64,000 nucleotides of DNA from Pseudomonas oryzicola (GCF_014269185.2 NZ_JABWRZ020000005.1:62001-126000); one strand, 5' to 3'; positions 1-9,540 are shown, numbered from the stretch's first letter. Program-made: numbers and translations. Notes: generated by a model from the letters alone, not told the origin.

Positions 1-125
1 GCCAGCAGCAGGCCGGCCAGGGTCAGCGTACTGATCCAGCGGGTGGCCAGGGGGGCGCGCAGCCTCGCGACTGGCCGGGGTTGGGTGTTGTGTTTGCCGG
101 TAACCGGCAGGTCCAGGCTGCTCAT
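1..125 (-). CDS. tauC: Taurine ABC transporter permease, N-terminal fragment
   Basis: Only the first 41 or so codons lie in the window; the gene continues past base 1. The ATG is at 125-123 and overlaps the stop of tauB in an ATGA junction, so the two are translationally coupled. The visible N-terminus ([10 protein letters not shown]...) is a short polar tail followed by the start of a hydrophobic segment (TLAGLLLA), as expected for a binding-protein-dependent permease of the TauC/SsuC type. Identity rests mainly on its place after tauA and tauB; another sulfonate permease is possible. Confidence 0.8.
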   Translation of the reverse strand, partial: MSSLDLPVTGKHNTQPRPVARLRAPLATRWISTLTLAGLLL

Positions 126-910
126 GCACGCTCCTGCAGGCTTTGCCGTTGCGAGAACACCCGCGCCAGCACATGCTCGCGGGTTTCGATGAAGGCCGGG
201 TCGGACTTGATCGCCCGGGCCGGTTCGCCGGCCGCATGGCGCTGGCCGAAATCCAGTTGCAGGCGTTCCACCACGCGACCTGGGTTGGGTGCCAGCAGCA
301 CCAGCTCGCTGGCCAGGAACACCGCTTCTTCGATGTCATGGGTAATCAGGAACACCGGCTTGGCCGTGCGTTGCCACACCTGCAGCAACAACTCCTGCAT
401 CTGCTCGCGGGTAAAGGCATCGAGCGCGCCGAACGGCTCGTCCATCAGCAGTACCCGAGGGTCGGCTGCCAGCGCCCGAGCCAGGCCCACGCGCTGCTTC
501 TGGCCGCCGGACAATTGCCAGATACGTCGCTCGGCAAAACCGTCGAGGTCGACCAGGGCCAGCATTTCGCGGGCCTTGGCTTCGCGCTCGGCGCGGGGCA
601 TGCCGGCCAGTTCCAGGCCGAAGGCGACATTGGCCAGCACGTTCTGCCAGGGCAGCAGGGCATCGTCCTGGAACACCACGCCACGCTCGGCTCCGGGGCC
701 CTGGACGGGCACGCCGTCCAGGGTGATGCGCCCGCCGCTGGGGGCGACGAAGCCGGCGATCAGGTTGAGCAACGAGGTCTTGCCGCTGCCGGAAGGCCCC
801 AGGGCCACCAGCAATTGGCGTGGCCCCAGGCTGAGGTTGATGTCGGCCAGCACCGGGGTAGCGGCGCCGGGGTACTGTGCGCTGACGCGCTCCAGTTCGA
901 GCAAGGCCAT
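122..910 (-). CDS. tauB: Taurine ABC transporter ATP-binding protein
   Basis: 262-aa ABC ATPase that would power taurine import across the inner membrane with TauC. Walker A GPSGSGKT lies near residues 38-45, the signature LSGGQKQR and the Walker [12 protein letters not shown] follow in order, and the switch histidine is in LITHD. The Q-loop with DDALLPW is typical of the nitrate/sulfonate/taurine branch of ABC ATPases. It sits 27 nt downstream of tauA and overlaps tauC by 4 nt, so the three form one operon. In this family expression is raised by sulfate starvation through CysB; that is family knowledge, not seen here directly. Confidence 0.93.
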   Translation of the reverse strand: MALLELERVSAQYPGAATPVLADINLSLGPRQLLVALGPSGSGKTSLLNLIAGFVAPSGGRITLDGVPVQGPGAERGVVFQDDALLPWQNVLANVAFGLELAGMPRAEREAKAREMLALVDLDGFAERRIWQLSGGQKQRVGLARALAADPRVLLMDEPFGALDAFTREQMQELLLQVWQRTAKPVFLITHDIEEAVFLASELVLLAPNPGRVVERLQLDFGQRHAAGEPARAIKSDPAFIETREHVLARVFSQRQSLQERA

Positions 911-937
911 GGCAGGCTCCGGTCGGTTTCTGCAGGT

Positions 938-1909
938 TCAGTTGGGCAGGTATTGGGCACTGACGTATGGCGCATAGTCCGGCAGTACCGCGTCGACCTT
1001 GCCTTGCTGCTTGAGGAAGCTGGCCGTGTCGGTCAGCGCCTGGGTGGTCGGCGTGCCCAGGGCACTGGCCTGGTCGGCTGCCAGCGGGTAGACGTTACCC
1101 TGCAGCAACAGCGGGATGTCCGCGGGCTTGGCACCGGATAGCTTGGCCAGCTTGGCAACGTTGTCGGGGTTGGCCAGCCAGGCTTTCGGGTCTTTGCGGT
1201 AGTCGGCATAGGCGTCGAGGGTGACCTTGGCGAAGGCCTTGACCACGTCCGGGTGTTTGGCGGCGAAGTCCTTGCGAACGATCCACGCGTCGAAGGTCGG
1301 CGCACCTTTTTCAGCCAGCTCGCCCGAGGTAATCAGTACCTTGCCGTTTTCCTTGGCCACGCCCAGGGCCGGGTCCCATACATAGGTAGCGTCGATGTCG
1401 CCACGTTTCCAGGCAGCAATGATTGCTGGCGGTGCCAGGTTGAGAATCTGCACTTTGGACGGGTCGATGTTCCAGCTTTTCAGCGCTGCCAGCAGGCTGT
1501 AGTGGCCGGTGGAAACGAACGGCACGGCGACTTTCTTGCCGACCAGATCCTGCGGCGTGTTGATGCCGTTGCGGGCGACCAGTGCCTCACCGGCACCGAT
1601 CTGCGTGGCGATCAGGAAGGTTTCGACCGGCAGCTTGCGGGTAGCGGCGGCGGCCAGCGGGCTGGAGCCCAGGTAGCCGATCTGTACGTCGCCGCTGGCC
1701 ACGGCCGTGATTACGTCAGCGCCGTTATCGAACTTGCGCCAGTCGATGCTGGCCTTGCTGGCTTTTTCATAATTGCCGTCGACCTGCGCGACTTTGGCGG
1801 GGTCGACGGTGGTCTGGTAGGCCACGGTCAGGCCGGCAGCCTGGGCCAGCCAGCTGGCGCTGGCGAGGGCCAGGGCGGCGAACAGGCGCAACGGAGCGTG
1901 CGGGATCAT
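938..1909 (-). CDS. tauA: Taurine ABC transporter periplasmic binding protein
   Basis: 323-aa secreted solute-binding protein. I start it at the ATG at 1909, preceded by GAGAGG at good distance, rather than at an upstream in-frame start 22 codons earlier, because the ATG at 1909 opens directly into a signal peptide (basic start, hydrophobic LFAALALASASWL, cleavage after AQA). The mature part begins AGLTVAYQTTVDPAKVAQ, typical for TauA, and continues through the SsuA/NMT1-type fold. First gene of the tauABC operon; with the ssu genes downstream on the other strand it marks a sulfonate-scavenging locus. Confidence 0.93.
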   Translation of the reverse strand: MIPHAPLRLFAALALASASWLAQAAGLTVAYQTTVDPAKVAQVDGNYEKASKASIDWRKFDNGADVITAVASGDVQIGYLGSSPLAAAATRKLPVETFLIATQIGAGEALVARNGINTPQDLVGKKVAVPFVSTGHYSLLAALKSWNIDPSKVQILNLAPPAIIAAWKRGDIDATYVWDPALGVAKENGKVLITSGELAEKGAPTFDAWIVRKDFAAKHPDVVKAFAKVTLDAYADYRKDPKAWLANPDNVAKLAKLSGAKPADIPLLLQGNVYPLAADQASALGTPTTQALTDTASFLKQQGKVDAVLPDYAPYVSAQYLPN

Positions 1910-2424
1910 GGTGAACCTCTCGTCAGCAATCGGTGTGATAGATGGCGAAAAGGCTAAATGATCTAAGAAAAGCAAAATAAATAACTTTTTTGCATTAGCT
2001 TAGGAGCTAATCGCTTGAATCACGGCTGCTACCGCGAGCCCGGGCAAGCTGACCTCACTCAGTGGCACGATCTGGAAGTGCTGCTAGGCTTTTCCGTCCT
2101 GATAGAACGATGTGGAATTAGGTTATGAGCAAACGTTTGCAAATAACTATTGGTTATTAATGGTCCCGTTGTTACTACGAATGGCTGTAACAGTTCCTAA
2201 CATATTCCAGAAAAATCTTACCAATTCATAAAACGGTCATTTTGGATTTATAGGATTGTCATTATCCTGTAGCGCAGGGGGCGTCTTAGACCAAAGTCGC
2301 GAAACGTTTAGAAACGATTGACTTAATGGTCACGCTTTGGGACTAAATCGCCAATCCACGGTGAGCGGGGCAACAGATCCTGCCGCCAGAGATACACAAG
2401 AATTAGAACGTAGAGGAGCAAAAT
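1910..2424. promoter_or_regulatory. Divergent control region between tauA and the porin
   Basis: 515 nt without a gene, clearly AT-richer than its neighbours. On the tauA side lies an AT-rich stretch around 1960-1990 (AAAATAAATAAC), comparable to those before lsfA and ssuE. On the porin side there is a perfect 12-bp palindrome GCAAACGTTTGC at 2129-2140 and a second AAACGTTT core at 2302-2309. I see no further ORF with good codon use. Promoter positions are not assigned. Confidence 0.6.
2129..2140. promoter_or_regulatory. LacI/GalR-type operator palindrome
   Basis: GCAAACGTTTGC is a perfect palindrome of the form bound by LacI/GalR-family regulators (PurR and RbsR-type sites share the central CG and flanking AAA/TTT). 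It lies about 285 nt before the porin start. No LacI-family gene is present in the window, so the cognate regulator is unknown. A chance match to this exact 12-mer in 500 nt is unlikely. Confidence 0.45.
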
Positions 2425-3765
2425 ATGTACAAGTCCAGCCTGGCCCTGGCCGTGGCATTGGGGGTTCTCGCCCAGCAAGCAGGCGCTGCCGGTTTCGTTG
2501 AAGACAGCAAACTGTCGCTCAGCTCGCGCACCATGTACTTCAACAACGACAACCGTGAAGATCACGCCAAACCGGGTGCAGAGCGTCCGGACCAGCGTGA
2601 GTCGGGCCAAGGCTTCAAGCTCGACTACATCTCGGGCTTTACCCAAGGCACCGTAGGCTTCGGTGTTGATGCCCAGGCGCTGTGGGGTATTCACCTGGAT
2701 GGCGGCGAGGGTTACCACAAGTCCGGCTTCTTCCCGGATGACGGCAAAGGTTCCGCCGCCCAGTGGGCCCGTTTCGGTGCCAATGCCAAGGCGCGCTTCT
2801 CCAAGACCGAAGCGCATTTCGGTAGCGCGCTCGCACCGAACCTGCCGATCCTGGTTTCCAACGATGGTCGTCTGCTGCCACAAACCTTCGAGGGTGGCAC
2901 CATCCAGTCGAAGGAAATCGACAACCTGACCATCAACGCCGGTCAGCTGACCCATGCCATGGGCCGTGCTTCGAGCAACCGTACCGGTCTGTCTGTTGCC
3001 GGTTCCAATGCCGAAAGCAACAAGTTCCGCTACGGCGGCCTGGACTACAAGCTCACTCCAGACCTGACCCTGCAGTACTACTACTCGAACCTGGAAGACT
3101 TCTACAAGCAGCACTTCCTGGGCGCCACCCACGTGTTCAAGATCGCTGACGACCAGTCGTTCAAGACCGACCTGCGCTACTTCGACAGCAGCAGCGACGG
3201 CAAGAATGGCAACGACAGCGCTTACAACTTCAACAACAACGGTGGCTATGCCAAGAACACCGGCGAGATCGACAACAAGACCTGGTCGGCCATGTTCACC
3301 TATACCCTGGGTGGCCACGCGCTGATGGTCGGTCACCAGCAGGTGGGCGACGACGGCGGCTTCGTATGGTTGAACCAGGGTAGCCTGAGCAACGACAGCG
3401 GCACCTCGGAAGGCGCTGGTGGTTCCAGCTTCTACCTGTTCACCGACAGCATGATCAACCAGTTCGCTCGTGCTGGCGAAAACACCACTTTCGGTCAGTA
3501 CTCCTATGACTTCGCGGCCCTGGGTGTGCCAGGCCTGAAGGCATCGCTTGCTTATCTGCGTGGTGACGATATCCGCAACAAGTCGGGCAACGGCACCTAC
3601 AACGAATGGGAACGCGATGCGCGCATCGACTACACCCTTCAGGAAGGCACCTTCAAAGGCCTGGGCTTCAGCCTGCGCCAAGGCGTCTACCGTGGGTCCG
3701 GCGAGAGCAGCGCCGACCAGGATCAGGCTCGTTTCATCGTGAACTACACTTACAGCTTCCTGTAA
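2425..3765 (+). CDS. OprD-family outer membrane porin
   Basis: 446-aa outer membrane beta-barrel porin. A signal peptide of about 22 residues ends at AGA before AGFVEDSK, and the protein ends on an aromatic/hydrophobic strand (NYTYSFL) needed for barrel assembly. FVEDSKLSL near the mature N-terminus and SGFTQGTVGFGVDAQALWG are characteristic of the OprD/OprE family, which takes up specific small solutes. A good ribosome site (GAGGAG) precedes the ATG. It stands alone, followed by a strong terminator at 3785-3809. Its place between tau and lsf/ssu genes suggests a role in admitting sulfonates or related sulfur sources; this is inference from position only. Confidence 0.9.
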   Translation: MYKSSLALAVALGVLAQQAGAAGFVEDSKLSLSSRTMYFNNDNREDHAKPGAERPDQRESGQGFKLDYISGFTQGTVGFGVDAQALWGIHLDGGEGYHKSGFFPDDGKGSAAQWARFGANAKARFSKTEAHFGSALAPNLPILVSNDGRLLPQTFEGGTIQSKEIDNLTINAGQLTHAMGRASSNRTGLSVAGSNAESNKFRYGGLDYKLTPDLTLQYYYSNLEDFYKQHFLGATHVFKIADDQSFKTDLRYFDSSSDGKNGNDSAYNFNNNGGYAKNTGEIDNKTWSAMFTYTLGGHALMVGHQQVGDDGGFVWLNQGSLSNDSGTSEGAGGSSFYLFTDSMINQFARAGENTTFGQYSYDFAALGVPGLKASLAYLRGDDIRNKSGNGTYNEWERDARIDYTLQEGTFKGLGFSLRQGVYRGSGESSADQDQARFIVNYTYSFL

Positions 3766-3784
3766 GCCGTAGTCACAAAGAAAG

Positions 3785-3809
3785 CCTCGCCTAGTGCGAG
3801 GTTTTTTTT
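3785..3809 (+). terminator. Rho-independent terminator of the porin gene
   Basis: CCTCGC stem at 3785-3790, 5-nt loop, GCGAGG at 3796-3801, followed by eight T. Confidence 0.9.
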
Positions 3810-3841
3810 ATGCCTGTCGTTGATAATTCCTTGGAGTTATA

Positions 3842-3859
3842 AATAAATCGTTATTTATT
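3842..3859. promoter_or_regulatory. AT-rich inverted repeat upstream of lsfA
   Basis: AATAAAT (3842-3848), CGTT, ATTTATT (3853-3859) forms a perfect 7-bp inverted repeat 73 nt before lsfA. Similar AT-rich tracts precede tauA and ssuE. Sulfur-starvation promoters in Pseudomonas are CysB-dependent, so this may be part of an activator site, but the match is by composition only. Confidence 0.35.
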
Positions 3860-3931
3860 CTTTTTATTTCTCTCCGAGTACAGGCACATTCACTCCATGC
3901 ACTACAGAACACAGCACAGGAGCCGCAGCCC

Positions 3932-4570
3932 ATGAGCCTCAAACTCGGCGATATCGCCCCCGATTTCGAACAGGATTCCAGCGCAGGCAAGATCCGTTTC
4001 CACGAATGGCTGGGCAATAGCTGGGGCGTGTTGTTCTCCCACCCGGCCGACTTCACCCCGGTGTGCACCACCGAGCTGGGCCTCACCGCCAAGCTCAAGG
4101 ACGAATTCGCCAAGCGCGGGGTCAAGGCCATCGCCCTGTCGGTCGACCCTGTCGACTCGCACCAGCGCTGGATCGAGGACATCAACGAGACCCAGAACAC
4201 CGTGGTCAACTTCCCGATCATCGCCGACGCCGACCGCAAGGTGTCCGACCTGTATGACCTGATCCATCCGAATGCCAGCGACACCCTCACCGTGCGCTCG
4301 CTATTCGTTATCGACCCGAACAAGAAGGTGCGCCTGACCATCACCTACCCGGCCAGTACCGGACGCAACTTCAACGAAATCCTGCGGGTGATCGACTCGC
4401 TGCAACTGACCGACAACCACAAGGTGGCCACGCCTGGTAACTGGCAGGACGGTGACGAGGTGGTGATTGTGCCTTCGCTGAAGGACGAAGAGGAGATCAG
4501 GCAGCGTTTCCCCAGAGGTTACCGGGCAGTCAAACCCTACTTGCGTCTGACTCCGCAGCCCAATCGCTAA
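3932..4570 (+). CDS. lsfA: 1-Cys peroxiredoxin LsfA
   Basis: 212-aa peroxiredoxin of the 1-Cys (Prx6) class that reduces hydroperoxides in the cytoplasm. The peroxidatic Cys45 lies in the motif FTPVCTTE with the conserved HPADFTP before it; the long C-terminal domain with GWQDGDEVVIVPS-like sequence is that of Prx6. No resolving cysteine of the 2-Cys type is seen. LsfA was originally named as a sulfonate-starvation-induced protein in P. putida, which fits its place between the porin and ssuE. It is transcribed alone, with a strong terminator directly after it. Confidence 0.95.
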   Translation: MSLKLGDIAPDFEQDSSAGKIRFHEWLGNSWGVLFSHPADFTPVCTTELGLTAKLKDEFAKRGVKAIALSVDPVDSHQRWIEDINETQNTVVNFPIIADADRKVSDLYDLIHPNASDTLTVRSLFVIDPNKKVRLTITYPASTGRNFNEILRVIDSLQLTDNHKVATPGNWQDGDEVVIVPSLKDEEEIRQRFPRGYRAVKPYLRLTPQPNR

Positions 4571-4613
4571 AGAATTCCTCGTTGCATTGCTCTTAGCCAT
4601 AGCAGGGATATTC

Positions 4614-4637
4614 GGGCCGTTTCGACGGCCCTTTTTT
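4614..4637 (+). terminator. Rho-independent terminator of lsfA
   Basis: GGGCCGT (4614-4620), TTCG loop, ACGGCCC (4625-4631), then six T. Confidence 0.93.
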
Positions 4638-4777
4638 ATGCCTGTGGCAATTGCATCAGCCTTTTCGCGGGCCGTCTGTATAAAAACATAATGGAATAAA
4701 CAAATAAAAAAATATGATTTCTAGATATATGGCTGCACTGGTAATGTCACTCCCAACCCAGCCAAGGAAACGCTGCA

Positions 4778-5371
4778 ATGTTGGTTGTCTCAATCGGTGG
4801 TAGCCCCAGTACCCGTTCACGTTCCGGCTTGCTGCTGGAGCGTTCGCGCCAGTGGCTGCAGGATCGTGGTGTCGAAGTGGTGACGTTCCAGGTACGCGAC
4901 TTCCCCGCCGAAGACCTGCTGCATGCCCGTTTCGACAGCCCGCAGGTGCAGCATTTCCAGCAACTGGTAGCCCAGGCCGATGGCCTGATCGTTGCCACCC
5001 CGGTGTACAAGGCATCTTTTGCCGGCGCCTTGAAAACCTTGCTCGACCTGCTGCCCGAGCGGGCCCTGGCCAACAAGATCGTGTTGCCGGTCGCCACCGG
5101 CGGCAGTATCGCCCACATGCTGGCGGTGGATTACGCACTGAAACCCGTGCTGTCGGCACTCAAGGCGCAGGAGACCCTGCAAGGGATCTTCGCCGACGAC
5201 AGCCAGATTGCCTACGCAGATGGCAGCAAACCCGCGCAGCTGGCACCAGCGCTGGAACAACGCCTGCAGGATTCGCTGGAGACCTTCCACGTCGCCCTGG
5301 CCCGCCGGCCGCGCCCCGTGGCCCCCGGCGTGCTGGAAGAACGCCTGATCAGCGCTCGCTGGAGCATCTGA
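4778..5371 (+). CDS. ssuE: NAD(P)H-dependent FMN reductase SsuE
   Basis: 197-aa flavodoxin-fold reductase that supplies FMNH2 to the monooxygenase SsuD. The N-terminal flavin phosphate loop [10 protein letters not shown] and the later [20 protein letters not shown] are hallmark SsuE/MsuE segments. An AAGGAA ribosome site lies 7 nt before the ATG. It heads the ssuEADCBF operon. The 140 nt between the lsfA terminator and this gene are AT-rich (ATAAACAAATAAAAAAAT) and probably hold the sulfate-starvation promoter. Confidence 0.94.
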   Translation: MLVVSIGGSPSTRSRSGLLLERSRQWLQDRGVEVVTFQVRDFPAEDLLHARFDSPQVQHFQQLVAQADGLIVATPVYKASFAGALKTLLDLLPERALANKIVLPVATGGSIAHMLAVDYALKPVLSALKAQETLQGIFADDSQIAYADGSKPAQLAPALEQRLQDSLETFHVALARRPRPVAPGVLEERLISARWSI

Positions 5372-5455
5372 CCGGCATCACTTGTTTCACCACCTTACTC
5401 GCCCGACAACGAGGCAAGCAGGTGCAACCCGAACCCCATCGCACAGGAGAGCGCC

Positions 5456-6421
5456 ATGCGCACAGTCTTCTTGCGTCGCGGTCTGGTCGCCCTGTTTGCG
5501 GCGGCTGTGTCCTTCGGCGCCATAACCCAAGCCCAGGCCGAGAGCCTGCGTATCGGCTATCAGAAATACGGCACCCTGGTGCTGCTCAAGGCCAGAGGCA
5601 CGCTGGAGAAGCGCCTGGCCGAGCAGGGCGTGCAGGTGCAGTGGACCGAATTCCCCGGCGGCCCGCAGCTGCTTGAAGGGCTGAATGTCGGCTCCATCGA
5701 TTTCGGTGTCACTGGCGAAACGCCGCCGGTGTTCGCCCAGGCCGCCGGTGCCGACCTGCTGTACGTCGCCTATGAGCCACCAGCGCCGCACAGCGAGGCG
5801 ATCCTGGTGCCGAAGGGTTCGCCGGTGCAGTCGGTCAAGGACCTCAAGGGCAGGAAAGTCGTCCTCAACAAGGGCTCCAACGTGCACTACCTGCTGGTCC
5901 GCGCGCTGGAAGATGCCGGCCTCAAGTACAGCGACATCCAGCCCGTCTACCTGCCACCGGCCGACGCCCGCGCCGCCTTCGAGCGCGGCAGCGTCGATGC
6001 CTGGGTGATCTGGGACCCCTACCAGGCGGCTGCCGAACAACAGCTGCAGGCGCGCACCCTGCGCGATGGCAAAGGGCTGGTCGACAACCACCAGTTCTAC
6101 CTCGCGACCCGCAACTATGCGACCCAGCATCCGGCGGTGATCAACACCCTGATCGAAGAAGTCCGTGCGGTCGGCCGGTGGTCACAGGCCAACCCGCAGC
6201 AGGTGACCGAGCAGGTTGCACCGCTGCTGGGCCTGCCCGCCGACATCACCCTGACCGCGGTCAAGCGCCAGGGCTATGGCGCCGCAGCGCTCACCCCGGA
6301 AGTGGTGGCCGCGCAACAGAAGATCGCCGACACGTTCCAGGCACTGAAGCTGATACCCAAGCCGCTGAGCATCAAGGACGCGATCTGGACACCCCCGGCC
6401 AAGGTCGCCAGTGCGCCTTGA
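5456..6421 (+). CDS. ssuA: Alkanesulfonate ABC transporter binding protein
   Basis: 321-aa periplasmic binding protein for aliphatic sulfonates. The signal peptide (RRGLVALFAAAVSFGAI) ends with AQA before ESLRIGYQKYGTL, the typical mature start of SsuA. The sequence GSIDFGVTGETPPVFAQAAG and DAWVIWDPYQAAAE are conserved across the SsuA/TauA group. An AGGAG site precedes the ATG. It lies 84 nt after ssuE; the gap is short and holds no terminator, supporting one transcript. Confidence 0.94.
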   Translation: MRTVFLRRGLVALFAAAVSFGAITQAQAESLRIGYQKYGTLVLLKARGTLEKRLAEQGVQVQWTEFPGGPQLLEGLNVGSIDFGVTGETPPVFAQAAGADLLYVAYEPPAPHSEAILVPKGSPVQSVKDLKGRKVVLNKGSNVHYLLVRALEDAGLKYSDIQPVYLPPADARAAFERGSVDAWVIWDPYQAAAEQQLQARTLRDGKGLVDNHQFYLATRNYATQHPAVINTLIEEVRAVGRWSQANPQQVTEQVAPLLGLPADITLTAVKRQGYGAAALTPEVVAAQQKIADTFQALKLIPKPLSIKDAIWTPPAKVASAP

Positions 6422-6479
6422 TTGACTTGCTGCGCCGGGGTCTTGCCCTGGCTGAGCCCCCCTTGAGGAGACGACTCCA

Positions 6480-7628
6480 ATGAGCCTGAACATTTTCTGG
6501 TTTCTGCCCACGCACGGTGATGGTAAGTACCTGGGCACTTCGGATGGCGCCCGCGCTGTCGATCATGGCTACCTGCAGCAGATCGCCCAGGCGGCCGACC
6601 GCCTCGGTTTTGCTGGCGTGCTGATCCCTACCGGGCGTTCCTGCGAGGACTCCTGGCTGGTCGCGGCATCGCTGATCCCGGTGACCCAGCGCCTGAAGTT
6701 CCTGGTCGCCCTGCGCCCCGGCATCATTTCGCCCACCGTGGCGGCACGCCAGGCGGCCACCCTCGATCGGCTGTCCAATGGCCGCGCGCTGTTCAACCTG
6801 GTGACCGGCGGTGACCCGGACGAGCTGGCCGGGGATGGCCTGCACCTTGACCACCAGGAGCGCTATGAAGCGTCCGTGGAGTTCACCCGTATCTGGCGCA
6901 AGGTGCTGGAAGGCGAGGTGGTCGACTACGACGGCAAGCATATCCAGGTAAAGGGCGCCAAGCTGTTGTACCCGCCGATCCAGCAACCACGCCCGCCCCT
7001 GTATTTCGGCGGCTCCTCCGAAGCCGCCCAGGACCTGGCTGCCGAGCAGGTGGAGCTGTACCTGACCTGGGGCGAGCCGCCCAGCGCGGTCGCGGAAAAG
7101 ATCGCCCAGGTACGTGAAAAAGCTGCTGCCCAGGGCCGCGAAGTGCGCTTCGGCATCCGCCTGCACGTGATCGTGCGGGAAACCAACGAAGAAGCCTGGG
7201 CTGCCGCTGACAAGCTGATTTCGCACCTGGACGACGACACCATCGCTCGCGCCCAGGCCTCGCTGGCGCGCTTCGACTCGGTCGGCCAGCAGCGCATGGC
7301 GGCGCTGCACAACGGCAGCCGCGAGAAACTCGAAGTCAGCCCCAACCTGTGGGCCGGCGTCGGCCTGGTGCGTGGCGGTGCCGGTACCGCGCTGGTCGGC
7401 GACGGCCCGACCGTTGCGGCGCGGGTCAAGGAATACGCCGCGCTGGGCATCGACACCTTCATCTTCTCCGGTTACCCGCACCTGGAAGAGTCGTACCGGG
7501 TGGCCGAGCTGCTGTTCCCGCACCTGGACGTGCAGCGCCCCGAGCAAGCCAGTGCCGGCGGCTACGTGAGCCCGTTCGGCGAGATGGTGGCCAACGACAT
7601 TCTGCCCAAGTCCGTTGCGCAAAGCTGA
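6480..7628 (+). CDS. ssuD: FMNH2-dependent alkanesulfonate monooxygenase
   Basis: 382-aa luciferase-fold monooxygenase that cleaves C1-C14 alkanesulfonates to aldehyde and sulfite using FMNH2 from SsuE. N-terminus [19 protein letters not shown] and the internal [24 protein letters not shown] and HPLxESY-like segment (GYPHLEESY) match SsuD. The conserved active-site cysteine is present in GRSCEDSW. Length agrees with the family (about 380). GAGGAG precedes the ATG. Confidence 0.96.
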   Translation: MSLNIFWFLPTHGDGKYLGTSDGARAVDHGYLQQIAQAADRLGFAGVLIPTGRSCEDSWLVAASLIPVTQRLKFLVALRPGIISPTVAARQAATLDRLSNGRALFNLVTGGDPDELAGDGLHLDHQERYEASVEFTRIWRKVLEGEVVDYDGKHIQVKGAKLLYPPIQQPRPPLYFGGSSEAAQDLAAEQVELYLTWGEPPSAVAEKIAQVREKAAAQGREVRFGIRLHVIVRETNEEAWAAADKLISHLDDDTIARAQASLARFDSVGQQRMAALHNGSREKLEVSPNLWAGVGLVRGGAGTALVGDGPTVAARVKEYAALGIDTFIFSGYPHLEESYRVAELLFPHLDVQRPEQASAGGYVSPFGEMVANDILPKSVAQS

Positions 7629-7638
7629 GGGCCAGGTC

Positions 7639-8436
7639 ATGAGTCGTGCAATTTCAGATAGCCTTGGCCAACGCCTGGCGCCGTGGGCGCTGCCGATCCT
7701 GCTGCTGGCCGCCTGGCAGCTGGCGGTCAGTGCTGGCTGGCTGTCGACCCGTATCCTGCCGGCGCCCAGCGCCGTAGTCAGCGCCGGCGTCGAGCTGGTG
7801 CGCAGTGGCGAGCTCTGGACCCATCTGGCCATCAGTGGCTGGCGTGCCGGGCTGGGCTTCGTCATCGGCGGCAGCATCGGCCTGGTGCTGGGTTTCATCA
7901 CCGGCTTGTCGAACTGGGGCGAACGCCTGCTCGACAGCTCGGTGCAGATGATCCGCAACGTGCCGCACCTGGCGCTGATCCCGCTGGTGATCCTGTGGTT
8001 CGGTATCGACGAGTCGGCGAAGATCTTCCTGGTCGCGCTGGGCACGCTGTTCCCGATCTACCTGAACACCTACCACGGCATCCGCAACGTCGACCCGGCG
8101 CTGGTGGAGATGGCGCGCAGCTATGGCCTGTCCGGCTTCAGCCTGTTCCGCCAGGTAATCCTGCCGGGTGCCTTGCCATCGATCTTGGTCGGTGTGCGTT
8201 TCGCTCTCGGCTTCATGTGGTTGACCCTGATCGTTGCCGAAACCATCTCGGCCAACGCCGGCATCGGCTACCTGGCAATGAATGCCCGGGAATTCCTGCA
8301 GACCGACGTGGTGGTACTGGCCATCGTCCTGTACGCCCTGCTCGGCAAGCTTGCCGACCTCGCTGCTCGCGGCCTGGAGCGCGTGTGGCTGCGCTGGCAC
8401 CCGGCTTATCAAGTGGCGAAGAAGGAGGGCGCATGA
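7639..8436 (+). CDS. ssuC: Alkanesulfonate ABC transporter permease
   Basis: 265-aa inner membrane permease with about six hydrophobic segments. I use the ATG at 7639 ([19 protein letters not shown]) rather than the in-frame start 8 codons earlier, which would overlap ssuD. The EAA loop that docks the ATPase is recognisable around [24 protein letters not shown]. The stop overlaps the start of ssuB by an ATGA junction. Confidence 0.94.
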   Translation: MSRAISDSLGQRLAPWALPILLLAAWQLAVSAGWLSTRILPAPSAVVSAGVELVRSGELWTHLAISGWRAGLGFVIGGSIGLVLGFITGLSNWGERLLDSSVQMIRNVPHLALIPLVILWFGIDESAKIFLVALGTLFPIYLNTYHGIRNVDPALVEMARSYGLSGFSLFRQVILPGALPSILVGVRFALGFMWLTLIVAETISANAGIGYLAMNAREFLQTDVVVLAIVLYALLGKLADLAARGLERVWLRWHPAYQVAKKEGA

Positions 8437-9245
8437 CCATGCTCAAGGAACAGCCGCCACGCCTGTTGCGTGGTATCCCGCTGGCTTCCAGCGGCCTGCG
8501 CAAGACCTTTGGCCAGCGCGAAGTGCTGAAGGGCATCGAGCTGCATGTTCCGGCTGGCCAGTTCGTCGCCATCGTCGGCCGCAGTGGCTGCGGCAAGAGC
8601 ACCTTGCTGCGCCTGCTGGCCGGGCTCGACCAGCCCACTGCCGGCCAGCTGCTGGCCGGTGCCGCACCGCTGGAACAGGCCCGCGAAGAAACCCGCCTGA
8701 TGTTCCAGGACGCACGCCTGTTGCCATGGAAGAAGGTGATCGACAACGTCGGCCTGGGCCTCTCTGGCGACTGGCGCCCGCGTGCGCTGGAAGCCCTGGA
8801 GGCCGTTGGCCTGGCCGACCGCGCCAACGAATGGCCGGCAGCGCTCTCCGGTGGGCAGAAGCAGCGCGTGGCCCTGGCCCGGGCGCTGATCCATCAACCG
8901 CGCCTGCTGCTGCTGGACGAGCCGCTTGGTGCGCTGGATGCACTGACCCGTATCGAGATGCAGCAACTGATCGAGCGCCTGTGGCGCCAGCACGGCTTCA
9001 CCGTGCTGCTGGTCACCCACGATGTCAGCGAGGCGGTAGCCGTGGCTGACCGGGTGATCCTGATCGAGGACGGCGAGGTCGGGCTCGACCTCACTGTCGA
9101 CCTGGCGCGGCCCCGGGCGCGGGGTTCGCACCGCCTGGCCGCGCTGGAAAGCGAAGTGCTCAACCGTGTTCTGTCGGCCCCGGGCGCCGCGCCCGAACCG
9201 GATCCTGTTGCCCCTTTGCCCACGCAATTGCGTTGGGCGCACTGA
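8433..9245 (+). CDS. ssuB: Alkanesulfonate ABC transporter ATP-binding protein
   Basis: 270-aa ABC ATPase, start at the ATG overlapping the ssuC stop. Walker [11 protein letters not shown]-loop [11 protein letters not shown], signature LSGGQKQR and Walker [13 protein letters not shown] are in order, with HD in [11 protein letters not shown]-terminal tail after residue 220 is proline/alanine rich and less conserved. It would drive sulfonate import with SsuC and SsuA. Confidence 0.95.
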   Translation: MTMLKEQPPRLLRGIPLASSGLRKTFGQREVLKGIELHVPAGQFVAIVGRSGCGKSTLLRLLAGLDQPTAGQLLAGAAPLEQAREETRLMFQDARLLPWKKVIDNVGLGLSGDWRPRALEALEAVGLADRANEWPAALSGGQKQRVALARALIHQPRLLLLDEPLGALDALTRIEMQQLIERLWRQHGFTVLLVTHDVSEAVAVADRVILIEDGEVGLDLTVDLARPRARGSHRLAALESEVLNRVLSAPGAAPEPDPVAPLPTQLRWAH

Positions 9246-9278
9246 ACCCGCAGAAGCCCCCAAAGAAGGAATGACATC

Positions 9279-9494
9279 ATGACCATCAAAGCCATCAACG
9301 TTCGCAACCAGTTCAAAGGCACCGTAAAGGAAATTCTCGAAGGCCCGGTACTGTCGGAAATCGACGTGCAGACTGCCTCGGGCATCGTCACTTCGGTCAT
9401 CACCACCCGCTCCGTACGTGAGCTGGAGCTGCAGGTAGGCAGTGAAGTGATCGCCTTCGTGAAGTCGACTGAAGTGTCCATCGCCAAGCTGTGA
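9279..9494 (+). CDS. ssuF: Molybdopterin-binding (TOBE/Mop) domain protein SsuF
   Basis: 71-aa single-domain TOBE/Mop protein (NVRNQFKGTVKEILEG ... SEVIAFVKSTEVSIAKL), the fold that binds molybdate or related oxyanions. In P. putida S-313 the equivalent ssuF, the last gene of the ssu operon, is needed for growth on organosulfur compounds; its biochemical role is unclear. An AAGGAA site lies ahead of the ATG, 33 nt after ssuB. Confidence 0.9.
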   Translation: MTIKAINVRNQFKGTVKEILEGPVLSEIDVQTASGIVTSVITTRSVRELELQVGSEVIAFVKSTEVSIAKL

Positions 9495-9540
9495 TGGGGT
9501 TCAGGGGGCTGCTTGGCAGCCCTGTCCCCTCTAACAGGCA

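Noticed and set aside
2323..3681. 452-aa open frame antisense to the first porin
   Set aside because: Overlaps a gene with signal peptide, family motifs and terminator; the antisense product is low-complexity Val/Ala-rich with no domain. A GC-driven shadow frame.
6372..8045. 557-aa open frame antisense to ssuD/ssuC
   Set aside because: The opposite strand carries ssuD and ssuC with full family motifs; a shadow frame.
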